A stretch of DNA of 64,000 nt from assembly GCA_020054205.1 (NCBI GenBank), contig JAGVLS010000010.1, forward strand, positions 153,145 through 217,144. The letters run 5' to 3'. The notes under the pieces were generated by a model. It did not search any database, was not told the DNA's origin, and saw only the letters and a program-made list of their open reading frames with translations. Positions 57,017 to 64,000 of the stretch are shown here, piece after piece (position 1 is the first letter of the stretch; each line of letters starts with the position of its first letter). Position numbers and translations under genes: made by a program. Source of the stretch: Candidatus Obscuribacterales bacterium. GTDB taxonomy: Bacteria; Cyanobacteriota; Vampirovibrionia; Obscuribacterales; Obscuribacteraceae.

Positions 57017-58294
57017 ATGGACAAGGCTGTAACTTTAGAAGAAGCAGTAAGTAAAATAAATTCCGGTGATAATATTTATATTCACTCGAATGCTGCTGCT
57101 CCTCTTGCATTAATTGGTGCATTAACAGCAAGAAAAAACGAATTAAAAAACGTAAGCATTTATCAATTAATAACTTTAGGGAAAGCACCTTATGCTGATA
57201 TTGACTGTAAAGATACTTTTACCGTTAATGCATTATTTATTGGACCAAATACACGTGAATCCGTAAATGATGGTAGAGCAAATTATATTCCAGTATTTTT
57301 TAGTGAAGTACCAGCATTATTTTATTCCGGGCAAATAAATATTGATGTTTGTTTAATTCAAACTTCTCCACCTGATAATAATGGCAATATGACTTTAGGA
57401 GTATCGGTAGATTGCACACCGGCGGCAATGGCAAATGCAAAAATTATTATTGCCCAGGTTAACAAACAAATGCCTCACACTTATGGCAAAACTAAAATTC
57501 ACATAGATGAAATTACATATTGCGTGGAAGTCGATGAACCCTTGCCAGAACTTGAGATGCATATACCAGGACCGTTGGAATCAGCAATTGGTGAAAATGT
57601 TGCTACATTAGTACCAGACAGTGCCACAATTCAGATGGGCATTGGTGCGATACCAAACGCTGTTTTAAGAGCACTCAAAAACAAAAAAGATCTAGGTGTA
57701 CACAGTGAAATGATTTCAGATGGAGTTATTGACTTAATTCAATCAGGAGTAATTAACAATAAGCATAAAACTGTACTACCAGGTAAAGTAGCAGTAAGTT
57801 TTTTAATGGGTTCTAAAAATTTATATGATTTTGTCAACAAAAATTCAATAATAGAATTACATTCTTCTGAGTTTATCAACGATCCTTATATTATTTCTCA
57901 AAACCATCGTATTACTTCTATCAACTCAGCCTTACAAATTGATTTAACTGGACAAATTTGTGCTGATTCATTAGGCACTTATTTATATAGCGGCTGTGGA
58001 GGACAAGTTGATTTTGTGCGCGGTGCTAGCCGCAATGTAGAAGGAAAAGCAATTATAGCTTTGCCTTCTACAGCCAAAGGCGGCAGTGTATCACGCATAA
58101 CACCTTTTCTAAGCAAAGGTGCTGGCGTGGTCACATCACGAGCAGATGCTCATTACATAGTTACTGAATATGGCATTGCTAATTTACATGGTAAAAGTTT
58201 AAGGGAAAGAACAAAAGCATTAATAGATATAGCGCATCCCAAATTTAGAGCTTCTCTAGAAAAAGAAAGTTATGAATTAAAGTGTCTAAAATAA
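57017..58294 (+). CDS. Acetyl-CoA hydrolase/transferase family CoA-transferase
   Basis: A 425-aa protein of the 4-hydroxybutyrate/acetyl-CoA transferase family. TIQMGIGAIPNAVL is the CoA-loop region, LGVHSEMISDGVIDL holds the catalytic glutamate, and DFVRGASRNVEGKAIIALPST and VTEYGIANLHGKSLRERTKALI are C-terminal family motifs. It transfers CoA between acyl groups. The ATG follows the Usp stop by one nt, so translation is coupled. Confidence 0.9.
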   Translation: MDKAVTLEEAVSKINSGDNIYIHSNAAAPLALIGALTARKNELKNVSIYQLITLGKAPYADIDCKDTFTVNALFIGPNTRESVNDGRANYIPVFFSEVPALFYSGQINIDVCLIQTSPPDNNGNMTLGVSVDCTPAAMANAKIIIAQVNKQMPHTYGKTKIHIDEITYCVEVDEPLPELEMHIPGPLESAIGENVATLVPDSATIQMGIGAIPNAVLRALKNKKDLGVHSEMISDGVIDLIQSGVINNKHKTVLPGKVAVSFLMGSKNLYDFVNKNSIIELHSSEFINDPYIISQNHRITSINSALQIDLTGQICADSLGTYLYSGCGGQVDFVRGASRNVEGKAIIALPSTAKGGSVSRITPFLSKGAGVVTSRADAHYIVTEYGIANLHGKSLRERTKALIDIAHPKFRASLEKESYELKCLK

Positions 58295-58300
58295 TTGCAG

Positions 58301-58747
58301 TTATTTATCTTGCGTTTTGCACTCAGCACAAATACCAAATAATTCAAGCACATGAGATTGAATAACAAAACCATATTTTTTGTGGATGGCACTTTCAATA
58401 TCTTCAACTAAACATTGATCTAGATGTGTGCTCTTTTTACAATTGCCACAAACTAAATGATGATGATGTTCGCCAGGTGTTACAACTTCGTAACGCTTTT
58501 CACCATCACCTAAATCAACTGCTTGTACTAAACCCAAAGAAACAAGCATTTCTAAAGATCTATAAATAGTAGTTAAGCCGGGTGAACTTTCATCAATAAA
58601 GCGTAAACGTCCATAAATATCTTGCGCACTGCTTAATTCATGGGATTGTTCAAGCGCATCTAAGACAATGCGACAACCTTTTGTTAGATTGGAACGCACT
58701 TTTGGATTTTTTTGGACGGCAGATACATTTGCCATTGTTGTATTCAT
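58301..58747 (-). CDS. Fur-family metalloregulator
   Basis: A 148-aa protein. Its N-terminal winged helix (LSSAQDIYGRLRF, LTTIYRSLEMLVSLGLVQ) binds DNA. GEHHHHLVCGNCKK and the C-terminal CAECKTQ provide two CxxC pairs and His ligands for metal. It could be Fur, Zur or PerR; nothing here decides. It faces the CoA-transferase gene tail to tail with a 6-nt gap. Confidence 0.9.
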   Translation of the reverse strand: MNTTMANVSAVQKNPKVRSNLTKGCRIVLDALEQSHELSSAQDIYGRLRFIDESSPGLTTIYRSLEMLVSLGLVQAVDLGDGEKRYEVVTPGEHHHHLVCGNCKKSTHLDQCLVEDIESAIHKKYGFVIQSHVLELFGICAECKTQDK

Positions 58748-58958
58748 GCAATTTAACCGTTAAAACCGCAAATTTATTGATATCGGGAGATTCTAGCAAA
58801 AAATACAGGCTAAATTCTTTGATCCATATAACTAGGTCATATATCGCTTGCCAAGAGCACAAGTGATTAACAGGCACTTGTGCTAGATTAAAGTTGTCAT
58901 TAGGTTCTTAACAGAGAATATTTTTGAGGCTTAGCTCATGATAAAATTGTTTTTCTAA

Positions 58959-59030
58959 GGGCGATTAGCTCAATGGTGGAGCACCTCGTTTACACCGAGG
59001 GGGTTAGGAGTTCGAGTCTCTTATCGCCCA
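58959..59030 (+). tRNA. trnV: tRNA-Val (TAC)
   Basis: GGGCGAT pairs with ATCGCCC, discriminator A. The anticodon loop TTTACAC gives TAC, and the T-arm is AGTTCGAGTC. No CCA is encoded. Foreign-looking genes begin directly after it, so it may mark an island boundary. Confidence 0.95.
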
Positions 59031-59232
59031 AACCTTTTTAGAATCGATACTTTTTCAAATTCTAACTATCTTCTACTTTGTAGAGCAAAACTCAGCAATG
59101 GTGGGCTATTTTAGTGAAGCTCAAAGAAGATACAGCTGAAATTAACATCCAAAAAACCGTCTATGATTCATTTTTCAAGCATAACATTTGGCTATACTGC
59201 TCTAGAAGTAAATTGTTTGTCCTTTGATACTT

Positions 59233-60375
59233 ATGTTTAGTGAGATAACACCAGAACAAATGGGGCAGTTAGAAAATAAGCCGACTTTTGATAACTTAGT
59301 AGCCGTATTTAAAAATACGTACAAAGAAAGGGAGCTTGATGTTGATTATTGGCAGAATATATGCAAAAAACTATATTTGGACAACCCAGATCGTCCACGC
59401 CAGTTATTTCAAAATGACCGTTGCTGGCAAGTAGAATTACTTAACAATACCAAGTTTGGCAATCACGAATCGCTGGGGGAACAAAGCGTAACGCTAGGAC
59501 GAATATTACTGGAAGCAGGAATTGCACTTACATCAGCAAAAGATCCTAGGGAATATCGAACAGGGTTCGCATTATTACGCTATGAACCTTCCTTCGATAT
59601 TCAGAGTCTTAATCTCTCTGAAGAAAGCAGAGAAATGGAACAAAGACAAAAGTCTTGCTTGTCTGAAGAAGTTGCGGTTGGTATCAGTATGCACCTGGTG
59701 CGTACTTTTCTGGGATGTAGACATACTACTGATTTTAGCTCAGCTCGGGGAAAATTTGTTGAACTCAAGGAAGCCAACGGAAAACGTCCAGATTATTGTT
59801 GTTTGAATTCTGAGGATAAGATTGTATGTATTGAGAGCAAGGGAACTACTCAAAGTGAATCCGTATTAGCAAACAAGATTTCAGAGGGGAAAAAACAGAT
59901 TGGCAACACTAAGCCCCAAACAATACAATTTGCTGAAAACCATTATGTGATAGGCTCGCTTTTTGGTATAGAAGGCAGCCAGCAGCAAACCGTTACCAAA
60001 ATTGATGATCCATCAATAGAAGGAGAGCCCGCTCCAGCGGATAACCCTCTGTATGAGTTTATCAAACTATCTTATGCCAAGGCATTCAGATATGCCAACA
60101 GAGATGATCTTGCCGATGCTCTTATAACTGGCAATCATTTAGCAGAAAAGGCTAATGCGGAGTATCAACCTATTGGGTTTGATCCCTTCGGTAATTTGTT
60201 ACTACTTGAGATGAAAGTGTTCGAGTGTTTAAACGGTAACAATACAGGTGAGAAGGCGCTGGAAGAATTAAACAAGGCATTAGATGAGTTAGAATGGAAA
60301 AAAGATGAGGAAAAGGTTGAAGGAAAAATTGTTCTTCCAAATGGAATCGCATTACTTCCACGGCTGGACATATGA
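59233..60375 (+). CDS. Putative PD-(D/E)XK nuclease-like protein
   Basis: A protein of about 380 aa from ATG 59233 (a TTG at 59224 is possible). I do not recognise the family. At about residues 196-215, RPDYCCLNSEDKIVCIESKGTT fits the PD...(D/E)xK nuclease core (D, then ESK). It is surrounded by helices (LSEEVAVGISMHLVRTFLG) and a C-terminal region of long helices with KALEELNKALDELEW. No helicase or methylase is adjacent, so it is an orphan. Restriction or anti-phage activity is an inference. Confidence 0.55.
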   Translation: MFSEITPEQMGQLENKPTFDNLVAVFKNTYKERELDVDYWQNICKKLYLDNPDRPRQLFQNDRCWQVELLNNTKFGNHESLGEQSVTLGRILLEAGIALTSAKDPREYRTGFALLRYEPSFDIQSLNLSEESREMEQRQKSCLSEEVAVGISMHLVRTFLGCRHTTDFSSARGKFVELKEANGKRPDYCCLNSEDKIVCIESKGTTQSESVLANKISEGKKQIGNTKPQTIQFAENHYVIGSLFGIEGSQQQTVTKIDDPSIEGEPAPADNPLYEFIKLSYAKAFRYANRDDLADALITGNHLAEKANAEYQPIGFDPFGNLLLLEMKVFECLNGNNTGEKALEELNKALDELEWKKDEEKVEGKIVLPNGIALLPRLDI

Positions 60376-60464
60376 GTCTATCCCAAAAAATTGGACCCGA
60401 TAAAGTAGACTTTTTGGAGCAAGCAACATAAAAAGATCTGAATTTAGTTCTGAACGGGAAAGCA
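60373..60464. mobile_element. Possible remnant of an IS3-type element end
   Basis: TCTATCCCAAAAAATTGGAC followed by GATAAAGTAGACTTTTTGG resembles the terminal inverted repeat and leader of IS3-family elements. Then GGAGCAAGCAAC precedes a frame reading KRSEFSSE, like the start of an IS3 OrfA (MKRSxFS.E), but with ATA in place of the start. No transposase is left. The match is from memory and weak. Confidence 0.35.
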
Positions 60465-62015
60465 TTAGCTTGCAAATCCTTCTGGCTTTCCTTTCATAGT
60501 TTGACTTACTAAATTAGCCAGCAATTTTGCCCAGGGCTTAATATTATTATCTACACTAGCTCGCTCCAAGGCATTCATATATTCACTACGGCGCGAAAGT
60601 GGGATGACAGTCCAGGGAAATCCGCCGGAAGCCAGCATAACATTCATCATAAATCTACCTATACGTCCGTTCCCGTCCATATAAGGGTGAATGTACACAA
60701 AAAAGAAATGCCCTAAAACAGCTCTTACAGATGGTTCATCTTCTTGCCGAAGAAGTTCAAAGAATGCCGGCATTGCATTACGCACAACTTCCTTAGCTGG
60801 TGGCACATGCATAGAATGCCGGATGAAAACCTGATTGTTGCGATAGCCAGCAAGATCACCTGGTTTCAAAAGACTAGCAACGACACTAGGCACAAACAGC
60901 TCACGATACCATGCACCATGATCATCATCAGCAACAATGCCAGCATTCTTACCTTTTAGGACTTTCACAATACTATTGCGGACTGCCTGGTAAGACTGCC
61001 AGTAACCACGTGCCACAAGAGCATCCCGCTGCTTGCGATCAGACTCGTCAACATCTGGATTCCAACCACCTTGTCTGACTTTATCAATAAGATCTTTAGT
61101 TACGGAATAACCTTCTATAGACAAAGAATGATAAGCGTCTGTCAAATAAATCTCTTGCACATGCTTGAGGTAATTATCAGCATTTTTAGGTAAACCGGAA
61201 GATCTAGGAAACAAGGTAATGACTTGTTCCCGCCATTCTTGCCACATCAACTGCATGCGATTGACATAGGGAGATTGTATTGCTCTATTCAACCTGAAGG
61301 GAGATACTGATTCAAATGGATCTTCCTCGCGACTATCGAAACCAGCGGATCGCATTGCTCCCATAATCTCATCTGCAATGCGATTGCGCCCAATGTTGCG
61401 GAATGCTCCCACTAGGCGACCAGCTACTACGGTATGACCACCTTCGAGCAATCGCTCAAGAATATCAGAAGCACTGGATACTGTACCTAACGCTGCTTTT
61501 ATATCAATGGGATTACTTCTAAAAAAAGATGGTGCAATCGCAATAAGGGCAGCTGGCAAAGTATAAATTCTCAATTTATCGAGTTCTTCAATATCATCTG
61601 ATGAGGGGAGTGCTAATTTGCAATCAAGCACAGAAGTATCGTGGGGCAAATTTGTAATGTTATTTAGCCCTTTAGGCGATCTCACCATCAGCTGGCGCGG
61701 CACAGTTCGATTGCCTATCTTTAGGCTCAAAGACTGCTCAGGCGATAAGCACCATTGTTTTCCGAATTTATCTCCAAGATAATCAGCACAGAAGTCCCAA
61801 AATGAGGCAAACCAAACAGTGGTTTCCCCTAGTGATTCACCCGGCCGCGCGGGCATATACCAGCCTTTTATCACTTCTTGCAAGAACCCATTTTTTTTGA
61901 GTCGTTCTCGGTGAACCCTGGACAAATCTTTAGTACGAATAGCTGTACGCCCTTGTTTCTGGAGCTTTTGTAAAAGCTCCAGCGATGTTGCCAATTTTTC
62001 AGAAGGCGATGACAT
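60465..62015 (-). CDS. Fic-domain protein with AbiEi-like N-terminal winged helix
   Basis: A 516-aa protein. The N-terminal part (about 1-240: RTAIRTKDLSRVHRERLKKN, GFLQEVIKGWYMPARPGE) looks like the AbiEi-type winged-helix antitoxin family. The C-terminal Fic domain has VYIHPYMDGNGRIGRFMMN (HPFx(D/E)GNGRxxR) and would transfer AMP or another nucleotide to a target. YHSLSIEGYSVT fits the class II inhibitory motif (S/T)xxxE(G/N), so it is probably autoinhibited. It starts at ATG 62015 directly behind four 24-bp repeats, its likely operator. I infer a self-contained toxin-regulator. Confidence 0.8.
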   Translation of the reverse strand: MSSPSEKLATSLELLQKLQKQGRTAIRTKDLSRVHRERLKKNGFLQEVIKGWYMPARPGESLGETTVWFASFWDFCADYLGDKFGKQWCLSPEQSLSLKIGNRTVPRQLMVRSPKGLNNITNLPHDTSVLDCKLALPSSDDIEELDKLRIYTLPAALIAIAPSFFRSNPIDIKAALGTVSSASDILERLLEGGHTVVAGRLVGAFRNIGRNRIADEIMGAMRSAGFDSREEDPFESVSPFRLNRAIQSPYVNRMQLMWQEWREQVITLFPRSSGLPKNADNYLKHVQEIYLTDAYHSLSIEGYSVTKDLIDKVRQGGWNPDVDESDRKQRDALVARGYWQSYQAVRNSIVKVLKGKNAGIVADDDHGAWYRELFVPSVVASLLKPGDLAGYRNNQVFIRHSMHVPPAKEVVRNAMPAFFELLRQEDEPSVRAVLGHFFFVYIHPYMDGNGRIGRFMMNVMLASGGFPWTVIPLSRRSEYMNALERASVDNNIKPWAKLLANLVSQTMKGKPEGFAS

Positions 62016-62023
62016 AGGTATTC

Positions 62024-62119
62024 CGTACCATTTTTAGTATGTAGTGTCGTACTATTTTTAGTATATCATGACGTATCATTTTTAGTATGTTGCGCCGTAC
62101 TATTTTTAGTGTATTACAC
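62024..62119. repeat. Four tandem 24-bp repeats upstream of the Fic gene
   Basis: Units begin at 62024, 62048, 62072 and 62096, each about CGTACTATTTTTAGTATG plus six variable bases. Each core contains the dyad TACTA-TTTT-TAGTA (imperfect in units 1 and 3). They lie 9-104 nt before the Fic ATG, where promoter and operator should be. There are no spacers between units, so this is not a CRISPR array. Confidence 0.9.
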
Positions 62120-62200
62120 GAAACGCTTACCAGAACTGATTTTTTGGGATTATTAAACAAGCAAGAAATTAGATAGGGCAAAAGCCTTCTTTTGAGCCAC

Positions 62201-62229
62201 TTGATTTTTGCAGGATAGTTCGATATTAT
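62201..62229 (+). promoter_or_regulatory. Promoter of the ars operon
   Basis: TTGATT (62201-62206) and TATTAT (62224-62229) with 17-nt spacing. Only 7 nt separate the -10 from the arsR ATG, so the transcript may start at or next to the ATG (leaderless). The promoter is divergent from the Fic gene. Confidence 0.5.
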
Positions 62230-62236
62230 TGGAAGT

Positions 62237-62536
62237 ATGAAAATTACAAATGCGGTCAAGGCTTTGAGCGCCTTGGCTCAAGAATCACGACTGGAAGTAT
62301 TTAGGCTGTTAGTCAGAAAAGGCACGGCCGGTATGGCAGCAGGCGAGCTTAGTGATCATTTCGGACTGCCACCGGCGACCATGTCCTTTCACCTAAAAGA
62401 ACTAAGCAACGCTGGTTTGATAATGTCCAGGAGAGAGAGTCGATCAATCATTTACTCAGCTAATTACACCAATATGCAGACACTGATCAAGTTTCTCCTG
62501 GAGAATTGCTGTGCAGACAATGGAGGAAAATGCTAA
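62237..62536 (+). CDS. arsR: ArsR-family arsenic-responsive repressor
   Basis: A 99-aa winged-helix repressor (KALSALAQESRLEVFRLLVRKG, LPPATMSFHLKELSNAGLIM). The C-terminus has ENCCADNGGKC, a cysteine cluster that binds As(III) in this ArsR type, releasing DNA. It leads the ars operon, and its stop overlaps the arsI-like start by one base (TAATG). Base composition is less AT-rich than the rest of the window. Confidence 0.93.
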   Translation: MKITNAVKALSALAQESRLEVFRLLVRKGTAGMAAGELSDHFGLPPATMSFHLKELSNAGLIMSRRESRSIIYSANYTNMQTLIKFLLENCCADNGGKC

Positions 62537-63003
62537 TGAAAAGGTTTCATGTACACGTTGCGGTGACTAACTTAGAGCAGTCAGTGCAATTCTATTCAAC
62601 GTTCTTCAACACAGCACCAATCGTTAAAAAAGAGGACTATGCAAAATGGATGCTAGATGATCCGCGCATTAATTTTGCTATTTCTACACGAGGTAGAAAG
62701 CCTGGACTAGATCATTTAGGCATTCAGGTTGAGAACTCAGACGATCTAAAGCAAATTTCTCTACGATTAAAGCAAGCACAACAACCTACATTTGAGCAAG
62801 AGCAAACAACTTGCTGTTATGCTAAAGCGGATAAGACATGGGTTCATGATCCGCAAGGCATTGCTTGGGAATCTTTCTACACTACCGGTAACGCAACAAC
62901 CTATGGTGAAGATGCTGATCTTCCAGATAGACAATCTGCTTGCTGTGCACCCATGCCTGAGTCTGGGTCGGTAACCATAGATAAAAAGGAATGCTGCAAA
63001 TGA
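62536..63003 (+). CDS. arsI: ArsI/CadI-family glyoxalase-fold protein
   Basis: A 155-aa VOC-fold protein from ATG 62536 (GGAGG 9 nt upstream). KRFHVHVAVTNLEQSVQFYS, LDHLGIQVE, then TTCCYAKADKTWVHDPQGIAWE: the vicinal Cys-Cys is the organoarsenical binding pair of ArsI C-As lyases. Extra cysteines lie near the C-terminus (SACCAPMPES, KECCK). CadI is a close alternative name. It overlaps arsC by 4 bp. Confidence 0.88.
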   Translation: MKRFHVHVAVTNLEQSVQFYSTFFNTAPIVKKEDYAKWMLDDPRINFAISTRGRKPGLDHLGIQVENSDDLKQISLRLKQAQQPTFEQEQTTCCYAKADKTWVHDPQGIAWESFYTTGNATTYGEDADLPDRQSACCAPMPESGSVTIDKKECCK

Positions 63004-63395
63004 AAGTGATCTTTGCTTGTGTTCATAACGCTGGCAGATCGCAAATGGCAGCAGCCTTCTTTAACTCCCTTGCACACACGGAAGACGTTCAGGCAGAATC
63101 AGCTGGTACGCAGCCTGGTGAGCGGGTGCATCATGAGGTCGTAGAGGTAATGAAGGAGGTGGGCATTGACCTGAAGAACGCCAAGCCACAACTGCTCACA
63201 GAGCAACTGGCAGAATCTGCGGAACTGTTGGTGACAATGGGCTGTGGCGAAACATGTCCTTACATTCCTGGACTAAAGCGAGTCGATTGGCCGCTAGAAG
63301 ATCCGAAAGGACAGCCGCTTGAGAAAGTGCGACAGATTCGTGACGAGATCAAAAAACGTGTCGAAAGTTTGATTAGTGAATTGGACGCGAACTAA
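63000..63395 (+). CDS. arsC: Arsenate reductase, LMW-phosphatase type
   Basis: A 131-aa protein. IFACVHNAGRSQMAAAF is the P-loop CX5R with catalytic Cys and Arg. MGCGETCPYIPG supplies the resolving cysteines, and DWPLEDPKGQPLEKV is the Asp loop. It reduces As(V) to As(III) with thioredoxin for the efflux pump. ATG 63000 overlaps the arsI stop by 4 bp. Confidence 0.94.
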   Translation: MKVIFACVHNAGRSQMAAAFFNSLAHTEDVQAESAGTQPGERVHHEVVEVMKEVGIDLKNAKPQLLTEQLAESAELLVTMGCGETCPYIPGLKRVDWPLEDPKGQPLEKVRQIRDEIKKRVESLISELDAN

Positions 63396-63407
63396 CAAGG
63401 AGTCGGT

Positions 63408-63971
63408 ATGACCTCACAAACAACAGCGGGACAGATGCCTGACTCCCAAGCAACAGCTATTGGGTTTTTCGAGAAGTGGCTTACTGCTTGGGTTTTTCTC
63501 TGTATTGCTGTAGGTGTTGTGCTCGGACAATTGGTGCCAAGCATATTCAAGACAATTGGTGCCATGGAAATTGCCAGAGTCAATATACCGGTGGGTGTGC
63601 TCATCTGGATAATGATTATCCCAATGTTGCTCAAGATCGATTTTCGCGCGCTCCATCAGGTCAAAAAACATTGGAAGGGCATCGGTATTACGCTTTTCAT
63701 AAATTGGGCTGTTAAACCATTCTCGATGGCTCTGCTTGCGTTCATCTTTGTGCGAAACGTTTTTGCTCCCTATTTACCGGCCGATCAGATCGATAGCTAC
63801 ATCGCGGGACTGATCATCCTTTCAGCCGCGCCATGTACAGCCATGGTGTTTGTTTGGAGTAGACTGACAAAGGGAGATCCCTACTTTACACTTAGTCAAG
63901 TTGACCTGAACCCCAAAAGACCGTCAACTTGGCAGGATACTCCTGACAAGAAAAAACGGGATAATCAATAA
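63408..63971 (+). CDS. acr3: ACR3-type arsenite efflux permease, truncated
   Basis: A 187-aa frame. Residues 1 to about 165 match ACR3: FEKWLTAWVFLCIAVGVVLGQ, IPVGVLIWIMIIPMLLKIDF, INWAVKPFSMALLAFIF, LSAAPCTAMVFVWSRLTKGD and YFTLSQV. ACR3 proteins are about 350-400 aa with ten helices and normally continue QVALND. Here the sequence changes to DLNPKRPSTWQDTPDKKKRDNQ and stops, and the next 30 nt do not resume the family. The gene is therefore probably broken, by insertion or deletion near 63897-63912. The last five helices are missing, so export of As(III) is doubtful. Confidence 0.85.
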   Translation: MTSQTTAGQMPDSQATAIGFFEKWLTAWVFLCIAVGVVLGQLVPSIFKTIGAMEIARVNIPVGVLIWIMIIPMLLKIDFRALHQVKKHWKGIGITLFINWAVKPFSMALLAFIFVRNVFAPYLPADQIDSYIAGLIILSAAPCTAMVFVWSRLTKGDPYFTLSQVDLNPKRPSTWQDTPDKKKRDNQ

Positions 63972-63987
63972 GAACGGAGGGGTTCAT

Positions 63988-64000
63988 ATGCAAAAGAGTA
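63988..64000 (+). CDS. Start of a further gene, 3' cut by window end
   Basis: ATG 63988 follows an excellent ribosome site GGAGGGG (63976-63982, 5-nt spacing). Only MQKS is visible, so the product is unknown. It could be another ars gene or a gene of the element that interrupted ACR3. Confidence 0.5.

Noticed and set aside
62024..62119. CRISPR array
   Set aside because: The repeats abut without spacers and no cas gene is present.
61999..62259. 86-aa minus-strand frame with a four-fold octapeptide repeat
   Set aside because: The octapeptide periodicity arises because the repeat unit is 24 nt; the frame overlaps the Fic gene start and the arsR start, so the repeats are better read as regulatory DNA.
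63897..63971. Group II intron inside ACR3
   Set aside because: The junction lacks the usual GTGYG start, and a start codon with a ribosome site follows within 100 nt; it cannot be tested within this window.

Overview
The window is a densely packed, AT-rich bacterial chromosome segment. It looks Gram-negative: it has lipoprotein and Sec signals, a Tat-type leader and HtrA. It reads as a chemoheterotroph with no photosynthesis genes. The gene at 29192-29809 resembles, from memory, a HAS-barrel protein conserved in Cyanobacteria. Together with the many TPR proteins, low GC and lack of photosynthesis genes, this makes a non-photosynthetic cyanobacterial relative (Vampirovibrionia/'Melainabacteria') my best guess. 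That is inference, and a marker-gene tree would be needed.

Layout. 1-10.5 kb: the 3' end of mutS2, two very large unrecognised paralogous proteins (1654 and 882 aa) with TPR-like bodies and glycine-rich hydrophobic C-terminal modules, then a GT2 glycosyltransferase overlapping a GT-C-like membrane protein. 10.5-12.3 kb: a gene-poor accessory patch with two long perfect palindromes, then a HigB/HigA-type toxin-antitoxin pair whose operator overlaps its promoter. 12.4-31.5 kb: core metabolism and translation, with GH57 glucanase, SuhB, IleS, PotC, a YgfZ-TPR fusion next to an A-type Fe-S carrier, AroQ, AroK, several TPR proteins, Fmt (apparently starting at AUU), Icd, PotB and HtrA. 31.5-31.7 kb: tRNA-Cys and tRNA-Val(GAC). 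31.7-34.2 kb: a RedB-like thioredoxin-fold protein, membrane histidine kinase and response regulator in overlapping frames. 34.4-37.7 kb: a Spy-like secreted protein, DUF1800 and DUF1501. 37.7-41.5 kb: rpsL-rpsG-fusA without tuf. 41.6-58.7 kb: GNAT, SmpB, a GHL10 glycosidase, a tandem RHH-like protein, PAP2-like protein, prenyl synthase, acyl-CoA dehydrogenase, NAD(P)HX repair enzyme, OppD-like ATPase, TSUP transporter, MoaC-MoaB fusion, Dps, Usp, CoA-transferase and a Fur-family regulator.

58.9-64 kb: tRNA-Val(TAC) is followed by what looks like a horizontally acquired island with visibly less AT-rich sequence. It carries an orphan PD-(D/E)XK-like protein, a remnant of an IS3-type element, a Fic protein with an AbiEi-like N-terminus behind four tandem 24-bp repeats, and an arsenic operon (arsR, arsI-like, arsC, ACR3). 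The ACR3 gene is interrupted near the window end.

The most distinctive items are the AbiEi-Fic gene with its repeat array, the AUU-initiated fmt coupled to a small Sm-like ORF, the giant paralogue pair, and the YgfZ-TPR/IscA pairing. Families are assigned by motif recognition only; no database search was run.
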